A stretch of 64,000 bases of DNA from JBFELU01 sp041551965 (GTDB lineage: Bacteria > Actinomycetota > Acidimicrobiia > Spongiisociales > UBA11373): contig JBFELU010000002.1 of the NCBI GenBank assembly GCA_041551965.1, positions 9,869-73,868 of the forward strand, in the 5' to 3' direction. The position numbers and the translations under genes are program-made. Shown here piece by piece: positions 1 through 10,300 of this stretch. The notes beneath the pieces were generated by a model. It searched no databases. It saw nothing but the letters and a program-made list of their open reading frames with translations, and was not told where the DNA came from. The first letter of the stretch is position 1; each line of letters starts with the position of its first letter.

Positions 1-139
1 TCTGCATGTCGGCCACGATCTTGCGCTCCATCCACACCAGAAGCAGGACGTTGACGACCAGCAGCGCAAATGCGGCGACGACCTTGATGATGGCCGACCA
101 CCACACGTTGGCGAAGAGGTCTTCGAGGAAGCCCGTCAC
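1..139 (-). CDS. nuoH: NADH-quinone oxidoreductase subunit H, N-terminal part
   Basis: Only the first 46 codons are inside the window; the gene runs off the left edge. The GTG start at 139 overlaps the nuoG stop as GTGA. The translation begins VTGFLEDLF, has one hydrophobic helix and then reads WMERKIVADMQ, which matches the conserved segment after helix 1 of NuoH, the membrane subunit at the quinone site of complex I. Position directly after nuoG agrees with the standard nuoA-N order. Identity rests on this short motif plus gene order. Confidence 0.85.
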   Translation of the reverse strand, partial: MTGFLEDLFANVWWSAIIKVVAAFALLVVNVLLLVWMERKIVADMQ

Positions 140-2545
140 GACACCGCCTCCACCGTCACCGCGGCTCCCGTGCCCACCGACACCCCCAGGTTGAACGGCA
201 GGTAGACCGCACCGGGCACCAGGGAGTCGTCGAAGGCGGCGGTGAGCGTCGCCTCACCCTTCGAGCCGGTGAGATGCACCTGCGACCCCTCGGCGATCTC
301 GAGCCGTCCCGCATCGTCGGGATGCAGGTAGATCGCAGGATCTGGTGCCAGCCGGGCGAGCGATGGCCCGGCCTGCACCAGGGTGCCGCCGTCGTAGAGC
401 ACCCGGGCCAGGTGCAGGGTCCATTCCGCGGTCTCCGGCGCCGGCGCCTCTTCGGACGGCCGGTACTCGGGCCCCGATGTCCCCTCCGGACCGGGCGCCA
501 CGAGACCCTCCCGGCCGGCACCCCAGACCAGGGAGTCCCAGGTGATTCCCCGATAGGCGGGAGCCACTGCGGCGATCTCCTTGCCGAGCGCCGCCGCCGA
601 AGTGGCCCCCAGCGACCGGTGCATGCGGCCGGCGAGATCCTCCAGCGCCTCCCACGACGGGCGTGCCAGCCCCGGGCCCGACAGCAGGGCATTCACCTTC
701 TGCACCCGACCTTCGAGGTTGGTGACCGTGCCCTCGACCTCGCCGAAGCCGAGCACCGGGAAGACCACGTCGGCTCGTTCGACCGAGACGGTGCGGAACA
801 TGTCGAGCGCCACCACGAACTCGGCAGCCTCCAGCGCCGCCGAGCCCTCGGGGTGGTCGGCGGCCGGGTCGGCGCCGAGGAGCACCAGGCCCTTGACCTC
901 ACCCGCGATGAGCCCCGAGAGCACTCGCCCGGCGTCACGACCGGCAGCGTCGGGCAGCGGACCCCATACCTCCTCGAGGGAGGCCCGGGCACCGGCGTCG
1001 TCCACCGGGACCCTGCCGGGCAACAGGCCGGGGGCGAGCCCCATGTCGATGGCACCGTAGACGTTGGGGCGCCGAACCACCGGCATGATCGACACGTCGT
1101 GGAGCCCGGCGGCGAAACCGGCCACCGCCTCGGCGAGACGGGGATCCTCGGCAAGGCCGGTGCGGCCGACGATCGCCACCACCGGGCCCTCGGTGAGAGC
1201 GTGACGGGCCTCGGCGTAGTCACCCTCGCCGGCCGCCAGGCTGCGCAACACGTCGGCGCCGGCACCGGGGCGGTAGCGGAACGAGAACTCCGCCACGTCG
1301 TCCAACCCGTTGCGCCGGGGATGGACCACGATCAACCGGGCCCCGAGTTCGGCGGCGGCCCGCCGCACGCGCAGGTAGAGGACCGGCAGCTCCTCCTTGA
1401 GGTCGGGAGCCCACAGCAGGATCGCCCCGGCCTTCTCCAGATCGGGGATCGATCCCCGCGACACCACCCCGGTGAGCAGGCGGGGATCGAGGCCGTCGCC
1501 CAACTGGGCGTCGACGCTGTTGGTCCCCAGTCCGGATCGCAGGAACTTGCCGAAGGCGTAGGCCTCTTCGTTGGTTCCCCGGGCCCCGCCGAGTCCGGCT
1601 ACGGAGTCGGCGCCGGACGAGGTGATCACCGAATCCAGCCCCTCGGCGGCCCGCTCCAGCGCCTCGGCCCAGGTGGTCTCCCTGAGCGCGCCGTCTTCAC
1701 GCACGAGCGGCGCGGTGAGCCGGTCCGGTGAGTGGATGAACTCGAAACCGAACCGTCCCTTGTCACAGAGCCACCCCTGGTTGGTGGCGTCGTTGTCGAC
1801 ACCCTGGAAGCGCAGGACCCGCCCCTGCGAGGCCTGCACCGAGATGCGGCACCCCACCGAGCAATGGGGGCAAGTGCTCTCGACTGCCTCGAGATCCCAG
1901 GGCCGGGCCCGGAACCGGTATGGAGTGGCGGTGAGGGCACCGACCGGGCAGATCTGCACGGTGTTGCCGCTGAAGTAGGAGGCAAACGGTTCGTCGGGGA
2001 AGGTGTTGACCTGGGTGGTGTTGCCCCGGTCGCGGAACTCGATCAGCGGATCCCCCGAGATCTCGTCGCTGAACCGGGTGCACCGGGCACAGAGGATGCA
2101 CCGCTCCCGATCCAGGAGCACGAGCTCCGAGATCGGTATCGGTTTGGGGTAGTGGCGCTTCTCTTCCACGAAGCGGCTCTCGCCCGGCCCGTGTGACACC
2201 GTCTGATCCTGAAGGGGACATTCCCCGCCCTTGTCGCACACCGGGCAGTCGAGGGGATGATTGATGAGCAGAAGCTCCAGGATCCCCTCCTGGGCCTTCT
2301 CGACCGTCGGTGAGTTGGTATGGACCACCATTCCGTCCGCCACCGGCATCGTGCACGACGTCCCGAGGGCCGTCCCCCGGGGCCCTTCGACTTCGACCAG
2401 GCACATCCGGCACATCCCGACCGGCTTCATGCGCGGGTGCCAGCAGAAGTGAGGGATGTAGACGCCGACCTCCTGGAGCGCCTCGATCAACAGGGAGCCG
2501 GCCGGGACCTGCCGTTCGGCGCCGTCCACCGTGATGGTCACTTTC

Positions 2546-2553
<8 letters not shown>
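136..2553 (-). CDS. nuoG: NADH-quinone oxidoreductase subunit G
   Basis: Large peripheral-arm subunit of complex I, carrying several Fe-S clusters that pass electrons from NuoF toward NuoB. Visible motifs in order are a [2Fe-2S] ferredoxin domain (CWHP...CRMC), the His-Cys3 cluster segment (CPVCDKGGECPLQDQ), a 2x[4Fe-4S] segment (CILCARC, CPVGA), and a molybdopterin-oxidoreductase-like domain opening with CPHCSVGC. I chose the TTG start at 2553, which overlaps the nuoF stop by 8 bases and has AAGGGGGG upstream; it gives SEKVTITVDG at the N-terminus, where the family starts. An ATG at 2592 would lie inside nuoF and add 13 unrelated residues. Length is 805 aa, normal for the family. Confidence 0.93.
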
Positions 2554-3828
<1,275 letters not shown>

Positions 3829-3832
<4 letters not shown>

Positions 3833-4437
3833 TCGCCACCCCCCACGCTGCCGAGCGGACCGAAGGCCGGAACGGGCGCCACCGCGCCCTCGGCCTCGGC
3901 GGGGCCCCACTCGAATGAGCGCCGGCCGCCGAAGCGTTCCTGCATCTCGTCGCCGCGAACCACCTCGGGCAGCTCCTCGCGCAGCCAGCGGCACAGGGCC
4001 CGGCCCTGCTCCGGGGTCACCCCCTCCACCAACTCGTAGTTGACCTGGACCGCGGGGGCCCCGCCGCAGGCACCGATGCACTCCACGTGCTCGACCCCGA
4101 ACAGGTCGTCGGCGTCGCCGTCGGCCACACCGGTCTCGTCGGCGACGGCGTCCAGCACGTCGTCGGCTCCCAGCAGCATGCACGAGATGGAGGTGCACAC
4201 CGAGACCAGGTAGCGGCCCGGGGGGCGACGCTTGTACATCGTGTAGAAGGAGGCCACCGCCTGGACCTGGGCGGGACTGAGCCCGGTCAGGTCCGCCACC
4301 CGGCGTTGCCCGGCGTCGGTGAGGTGCCCGTCGTGGAACATCACCAGATAGAGGAGCGGCATCACCGCCGACCGTTTGTCGGGGTAGCGGGCGATGATCT
4401 CCCGGGCCCGTTCCTCGAGATCCGGTGACCAGGTCAT
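3829..4437 (-). CDS. nuoE: NADH-quinone oxidoreductase subunit E
   Basis: The 202-aa thioredoxin-fold [2Fe-2S] subunit of complex I, which sits beside NuoF. The N-terminal helical part has the family pattern SAVMPLLYLVM and VASFYTMY. The cluster ligands are CTSISC (about residues 91-96) and CIGACG (about 133-138). The ATG at 4437 overlaps the nuoD stop (ATGA). A C-terminal tail of about 35 residues rich in Gly, Ala and Pro follows the conserved domain and looks lineage-specific. Confidence 0.93.
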
Positions 4438-5864
4438 CGATCTACGTCTCCCAGCACCGGGTCGACCGAGGCGAGGGTGGCGACCGTGTCGGCGATCAGC
4501 GAGTCGGTGAGCATCACCGGAAGGGCCTGCACGTTGGCGAACGACGGGGCCCGAACGTGGAGGCGCCACGGCTTGGAACCACCGTCCGACACGACGAACA
4601 TCCCCAGCTCACCGCGAGGCGACTCGATGGCCTGGTAGATCTCACCCTCGGGCACCTTGAAGCCCTCGGTGAAGATCTTGAAGTGGTGGATCAGCGCCTC
4701 CATCGACTGGTTGATGCGCATGCGGGGCGGCGGCGTGATCTTGCGGTCGTCGGAGCGGTAGTCGCCCCGGGGCATGCGCTCGACGGCCTGGCGCACGAGA
4801 GACAGCGACTGCCGCATCTCCTCCATCCGCACCAGATAGCGGTCGAAGGTGTCGCCGTGCTTCCCGATGGGGACCTCGAAGTCGTATTCCTCGATCCCGG
4901 AGTAGGGAAACGCCTTGCGAAGGTCCCAGTCGATCCCGGAGGCCCGCATGATCGGTCCGGTCACCCCGTAGGCGAGACATTCCTCCGGGGTGATGACCCC
5001 GACCCCCTGGGTCCGCTCGATGAAGATCGGGTTCCCTGTGAGCAGATCCTCGTAGTCGGCGATGCCCCTCGGGATGAGCTCCAGGAGCCGCTCGACGTCG
5101 TCCTCCCACCCGTCGGGGAGATCGGCGGCGACGCCGCCGGTGCGGATGTAGTTGTGGTTCATCCGCAGCCCGGTGACCTTCTCGAAGAAGTTGAGGATCT
5201 CCTCCCGCTCCCGAAAGCCGTAGAGCATCATCGACAGGGCCCCGACGTCCATGCCCTGGGTGGCCACCCACACCAGGTGGGACGAGAGCCGATTGAGTTC
5301 CGTCATCAGGATGCGGATCACCCGGGCCCGGGGCGGGACCTCGATGCCGAGCAGGGCCTCCGTCGCCAGCGAGAAACAGAGTTCATTGTGGAAGGGCGAC
5401 AGGTAGTCCATGCGGGTGACGTTGGTGGGGCCCTGGAGGAACGAGAGCGTCTCAGCGGTCTTCTCCATCCCGGTGTGGAGATAGCCGATGATCGGCTTGG
5501 CACGCCGGATCGTCTCCCCGTCGAGTTCGAGTTGGAGGCGGAGCACCCCGTGGGTGGCGGGGTGCTGGGGTCCCATGTTGACGATCTGGACTTCATCCCC
5601 GACGGCTTCGGGTTCCTCCAGGTAGTCGTCGGCGACCAGCCGTCCCTCCTGGTCGGCGAGCACCGCACCCTCCTCGGCCCCCAGCATCTCCTGGGCGCCC
5701 TCGTCGGTGAACCGCCCCAGGTCTGCCGGGGTCTCGGTGCCGGTGAGCCACATCTCGTGGACACGGCGCCGATCGACCGCCGGATCGGCCGTCTCGGTGG
5801 TGGCGGGGCGCTCGACCGAGGGAGTCTCGAGGTCGCCGGTGCTGAGATCGGGAGGATTGCTCAT
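4434..5864 (-). CDS. nuoD: NADH-quinone oxidoreductase subunit D
   Basis: The 49-kDa subunit of complex I, which with NuoB forms the quinone-binding cavity. Conserved stretches include NMGPQHPATHGVLRL, EKTAETLSF, MDYLSPFHNELCF and the C-terminal ESPRGELGMFVVSDG. At 476 aa it is longer than usual: the first 90 or so residues before VQIVNMGPQHP are acidic and low in complexity. The frame is open from the ATG at 5864, which overlaps the nuoC stop (ATGA), so this start is coupled to translation of nuoC and I kept it. Confidence 0.94.
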   Translation of the reverse strand: MSNPPDLSTGDLETPSVERPATTETADPAVDRRRVHEMWLTGTETPADLGRFTDEGAQEMLGAEEGAVLADQEGRLVADDYLEEPEAVGDEVQIVNMGPQHPATHGVLRLQLELDGETIRRAKPIIGYLHTGMEKTAETLSFLQGPTNVTRMDYLSPFHNELCFSLATEALLGIEVPPRARVIRILMTELNRLSSHLVWVATQGMDVGALSMMLYGFREREEILNFFEKVTGLRMNHNYIRTGGVAADLPDGWEDDVERLLELIPRGIADYEDLLTGNPIFIERTQGVGVITPEECLAYGVTGPIMRASGIDWDLRKAFPYSGIEEYDFEVPIGKHGDTFDRYLVRMEEMRQSLSLVRQAVERMPRGDYRSDDRKITPPPRMRINQSMEALIHHFKIFTEGFKVPEGEIYQAIESPRGELGMFVVSDGGSKPWRLHVRAPSFANVQALPVMLTDSLIADTVATLASVDPVLGDVDR

Positions 5865-6307
5865 GTCGCCTTGTCGGCCCCCTTGAACTGAATCGGCACC
5901 GAGCCGACCGGTTCGTCCTTGCGGAGCGGATGCCCGTACCAGTCGTCCGGGAGCAGGATCCGGGTCAGCGAGGGGTGCCCGGGGAAGCGGATCCCGAAGA
6001 GGTCGTAGGCCTCACGCTCGTAGAAGTTGGCCCCGGGGAACACCCCGGTGATCGAGGGAACCTCAGGCGGGTCGCCGGCCGCCGCCACCGAGATATGCAG
6101 GCGTGCCTTCTCGGCGATGTTGAGGAGGTTGACCACGACTTCGAACCGATCGGGCCGCCGGTGGAGGTGATCGACGGCGGCCAGGTCCACGAACAGTTCG
6201 TAGCCGGCGTCCCGGGCCGCCTCCACGAAAGAGACCAGGTCCTCAGCACCGACACGGACCCTCCCCTCCCCTTCGAAGGTGGCATCGGGGAAGGCCTCGG
6301 GGTTCAT
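5861..6307 (-). CDS. nuoC: NADH-quinone oxidoreductase subunit C
   Basis: The 30-kDa subunit of complex I, a structural part of the peripheral arm. Its signature REAYDLFGIRFPGHPSLTRI is complete (about residues 98-117) and is followed by the DDW..HPLRKDEP segment near the end. At 148 aa it is the short form, without the long tails found in some actinobacterial homologues. The ATG at 6307 overlaps the nuoB stop (ATGA). Confidence 0.93.
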   Translation of the reverse strand: MNPEAFPDATFEGEGRVRVGAEDLVSFVEAARDAGYELFVDLAAVDHLHRRPDRFEVVVNLLNIAEKARLHISVAAAGDPPEVPSITGVFPGANFYEREAYDLFGIRFPGHPSLTRILLPDDWYGHPLRKDEPVGSVPIQFKGADKAT

Positions 6308-6780
6308 CGCAGTGCCGCCTTCCCCTCCATCACCATGTCCTGGAGCGTGAGGATTCCGTGGATCAGCGATTGCGGGCCGGGGGGGCAGCCGGGGACGTAG
6401 ACGTCGACGGGGACTACCTGATCGACACCCTGAACCAGGGCATTGTTGTTGAACATGCCGCCGGTCGAAGCGCAGGCCCCCATCGAGATGACCCACTTGG
6501 GCTCCGGCATCTGGTCGTAGACCTGGCGAAGCACCGGGGCCATCTTTTGGGAGAGGCGCCCGGCCACGATCATCAGATCGGCCTGGCGGGGCGAGGCCCG
6601 GAACACCTCCATGCCGAAGCGGGCCAGGTCGTGGTGGGCGGCGCCGGTCGACATCATCTCGATGGCACAGCAGGCGAGCCCGAAGGTGGCCGGCCACATG
6701 GAACGGGTGCGGGCCCAGTTGACCGCCTTGTGGAGGGTGGTGGTGAGGATGTTCTCCGAGGGCCGCTCGGCTCGCGCCAT
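6304..6780 (-). CDS. nuoB: NADH-quinone oxidoreductase subunit B
   Basis: This 158-aa subunit binds cluster N2, the last [4Fe-4S] centre before quinone. The tandem-cysteine motif GLACCAIEMM (about residues 34-43), the middle cysteine in SMGACASTGGMF and the final one in VPGCPPGP are all present. The ATG at 6780 shares one base with the nuoA stop (TGATG). Length and spacing are normal for the family. Confidence 0.95.
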   Translation of the reverse strand: MARAERPSENILTTTLHKAVNWARTRSMWPATFGLACCAIEMMSTGAAHHDLARFGMEVFRASPRQADLMIVAGRLSQKMAPVLRQVYDQMPEPKWVISMGACASTGGMFNNNALVQGVDQVVPVDVYVPGCPPGPQSLIHGILTLQDMVMEGKAALR

Positions 6781-7196
6781 CAGGCGGCCTCCTCGACGTC
6801 GGGGGCCACCACCCGGCGATAGCGCTCCCGGCGGGCGATGTTCCAATCGAGCGCCCCACGGCGCCACACGTAGACCAGGGTCTCGATCAGCAGGAAGGTG
6901 AAGATCCCCACTGCGGCCACGCCCGGCCAACCGAGTGTCTCGAATCGCACCGCCCAGGCGAAGAGGAACACGATCTCGATGTCGAAGATCACGAACAGCA
7001 TCGCCACCAGATAGAACTTCACGGGGAACCGCTGGACCGGCTCCTGGAGCGGCACGATGCCGCACTCGTAGGGCTCAAGCTTCTCCGGCGTGGGGTTGCG
7101 GGGAGCGATGAGCCGGCCCAGGAGCATGACGAGGCTCGCAAAACCGAGGGCCAGGAGGAACATGATGGCGATCGGCAGGTAGTCGGTCAGCGTCAT
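6780..7196 (-). CDS. nuoA: NADH-quinone oxidoreductase subunit A
   Basis: Small membrane subunit of complex I (138 aa) with three predicted helices. The family motif EPYECGIVPL lies between helices 1 and 2, followed by FPVKFYLVAMLFVIFDIEIVF across helix 2, including the conserved FDIE. It is the first gene of the nuo operon. The ATG at 7196 is preceded by GTGGAG on the coding strand. Confidence 0.94.
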   Translation of the reverse strand: MTLTDYLPIAIMFLLALGFASLVMLLGRLIAPRNPTPEKLEPYECGIVPLQEPVQRFPVKFYLVAMLFVIFDIEIVFLFAWAVRFETLGWPGVAAVGIFTFLLIETLVYVWRRGALDWNIARRERYRRVVAPDVEEAA

Positions 7197-7367
7197 GTGG
7201 CTTGCTCCACGAATGTGGAGGCTAGCGGGTCGATGGGGCGGTTCGGCCCGGTCCTCGAATCCGTCTAGGCCAACGCGACTTGGTGCTCCGAAAGGAATGT
7301 CATCGGGCTGGGTTTGGTCAGTTCACCGCTTCCGGGTGCGACGTGCTCAGCAGGCCGGAAGGGAGGC
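7197..7367 (-). promoter_or_regulatory. intergenic leader of the nuo operon
   Basis: These 171 bases between nuoA and the HD-GYP gene hold no gene I can support. A TAGCCT hexamer on the minus strand (7224 to 7219) followed by GTGGAG and the nuoA ATG could be the operon -10 element with a leader of about 15 bases. No -35 element and no clear Rex half-sites were found. This is a weak call. Confidence 0.3.
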
Positions 7368-10300
7368 TCAGCCGCCAACGGTGATCGTGAAGATCTGCAC
7401 GGCCGAAACGTCGATCCCACCGTCGGCGGTGCCGCCGTCGTCGCGGATCCGGATCTCGAGGGTGGCCGTGCCGATGCCGACCGCGACGGGAGTGAAGGTG
7501 AGGGTCCCATCACCGGCCACTGCGGGCAGCACATCGAAGAGACCCGGGTTGTCGTTGGCAGTCACTTCGAAGGTGAGCACCTGCCAGGCCTCATCCGGGG
7601 GACCGGCGACGATCCCGGTTCCCCAGGCGGCCGAGTAGGCGCCCGAACCTTCGGTCACCGTCACGTCGGGACCCTTGGTGAACCGGGGAACGTCGTTCAC
7701 CGGCGTCACCACGATGGTGAGCATCACGGTGGGAGAGGTGTCCTCGCCGCCGTCTGCGGTCCCGCCGTCGTCGCGGAGCCGGATACCGATGAAGGCGGTG
7801 CCGGCGGCGTCGGCGGCGGGGGTGAAGCTCAGCGTGCCGTCGAGGGCGACGGCCGGGGGCGTGGCGAACAGGTCGGCATTGGAGTTGGCCACGACCTCGA
7901 AGGAGAGCGCCTGGCCGGCCTCGTCGGCCGGACCGGCGGTCATGCCGGTGGCCCAGGCCGCGGCATGGGCGCCCGAGTCCTCGGCGATCACCACGTCGAA
8001 GCCCCGATCGAAGGCGGGGGCGTCGTTCAACGCGCCGACCGCCACCGTGACCGTGGCGGTGGCGTATCCCCCGAGACCGTCGGTGATCGAGTAGGTGAAG
8101 GTGTCGGTGCCGGAGAAGTCGGCCGGAGGCTCATAGCGATAGCTGCCGCCGCCCACATCGGTGACCGTGCCGCCCTGAGCGGTCGCCACATCGAATCCCG
8201 ACAGCGTCACCGGATCCAGATCGGCATCGGTGTCGTTGGCCAGCCAATCGCCCGCGTCCGAGAACACGATGGCCCCGTCCTCGAAGACCGGGAAGGGTCC
8301 GTCGGAGGTCGCGACCGGCGGGTTGTTCGTGGTGGCGTTGTTGGCGCCGCCCACGCTCGTCACCCGGGTCCCGAAGGCATCGGTGTCGATCGTGAGGGCC
8401 GCAGCGGCACAGGTCGCCGCCCCGGAGGTTGCCGGCTCCCAGCAGAAGCTGTCGTCGGCGTCCTGACCGTTGGGGGCGAGAGACAGCGATTGGCCGAACG
8501 CGACCGGGATCAGCGCCCCCTCGTTGTTGGGCAGCGGATCCCAGACCCCGAGGGCGTCGGGCGGGTTTCCGTTGCGGTTCGCCGCAGTGTCGGGCCCCCA
8601 GGCCACGAAGTCGACCAGTTCGTATCCCTCGTCGTACAGCCACAGCTCGTCGCCGGCGGAATCGAGGAGCGTGGAGCCGCCGGCCCACAGCTCGAGATCG
8701 GTCCCGCCCACCACGTTGGTGAAGCCCGGGTTCGTCGTGGTCTGGTCGACCCCCAACCACAGCACCGCATAGCCGCCCGCCGGGATCACGCTCCCGCCGG
8801 GGAAGGCATAGGTGAACGAGGCGGGAGCGTCGAAGGACCCGGTGATGTGGTCCGAATCGGACAGCATCCACCCCGACACGTCGAGCGGGTGCCCGGAGGC
8901 GTTGTAGAGCTCGACGAACTCGTCGTTCTCGATGATGCCTTCCAGTCCCGTGCTCTGCTCGAAGAGAACCTCATTGATCACGGCCCGGCCCGCTTCCGGC
9001 GACAGGACGTAGTCGGTCACCGTCACGGTGACGGTCGCCGTGTCGGTCAGCGCACCGTCGGTGACGTCGTACGTGAAGGTGTCGACCCCGATGAAGGTGC
9101 CGTTGGGGGTGTAGGTACACCCGTTGGCGTCACATGTCACGCTGCCCTGAGCGGTGGCCGTCGGTCCGGACGGCACGATGCTGAGAGCGTCGCCGTCGGC
9201 GTCGGTGTCGTTGTCGACCAGTTCGGCGGCCGGGATCACCAGCGTGGCGACGAGGGCCACCTCGAAGTCGGCCGCCGTGTCGCCGCCGTCGGGATCATCA
9301 CCGGCCAGCGGGGCGTCGGCGACCGGGGTCACCGCGATCAGCACGGCGCCGGTGGCCGGATCGGTGCCGTCGGTGACCGAGTAGGTGAACGTGTCGGCCC
9401 CGGCGAAGTCGGCGGGCGGGTCATAGCGGTACGACCCGGCGCCGAGATCGGTGACCGTGCCCCCGGCGGCGGTGATCGCATCGAACCCGGTGAGGGTGAT
9501 GGCGCCGCCCTCGATGTCGGTGTCGTTCCCCAGCCAGTCGGTGGCCGCGGTGAAGGTGAGCGGGGTGTCCTCGGCGGTGGTGTACCAATCGCCGGCGGCG
9601 TTGGGGGCGTCGTTGACGGCCGACACCGTGACGGTGACCGTCGCGGTATCGCTGTCGGTGCCGTCGCTCACGGTGTAGGTGAAGGTGTCGGTCCCGCCGA
9701 AGTGGGCCGGCGGGGTGTAGGTGTAGGTGCCGTTGCCGTGGTCGACGACGGACCCGCCCGCGCTGGAGATCCCGTCGAAAGCGCTCACCGTGAGCGGATC
9801 GGCGTCGGGATCGGTGTCGTTCCCCAGCCAGTCGGTGGCGGCATGGAACAGCTTGGGAGTGTCCTCGTCGGTGGCCGCCGAGTCGTCGGTCGCTTCTGGT
9901 GGGTCGTTGACCGCACCGACGCTCACCGTCACGGTGGCGGTGTCGGTGCCGCCTGCTCCGTCGGACACCGTGTAGGTGAAGGTGTCGCTGCCGTTGAACC
10001 CTGCCGCCGGGGTGTAGGTATAGGTGCCGTCGAGGTTGTCGACGATGGTGCCGCCCGCGGTCGACGCGGCATCGAACGCCGTGATGGTGAGCGGGTCGTT
10101 CTCGGGGTCGGTGTCGTTCCCCAGCCAATCGGTCGAGGCGGTGAAGACCTTGGGGGTGTCCTCGTCGGTCGAGGCGGTGTCGTCGACGGCATCGGGCGGA
10201 TCATCGACGGCGGTGACGGTCACCGTGACGGTGGCGGTGCCGGTGTTCCCGGCGGCGTCGGTGGCGGTGTAGGTGAAGGTGTCTTCGCCGGAGAACTCGG

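Noticed and set aside
274..1731. Plus-strand open frame of 485 codons
   Set aside because: Antisense shadow of nuoG; no domain motif, and composition typical of reversed GC-rich codons.
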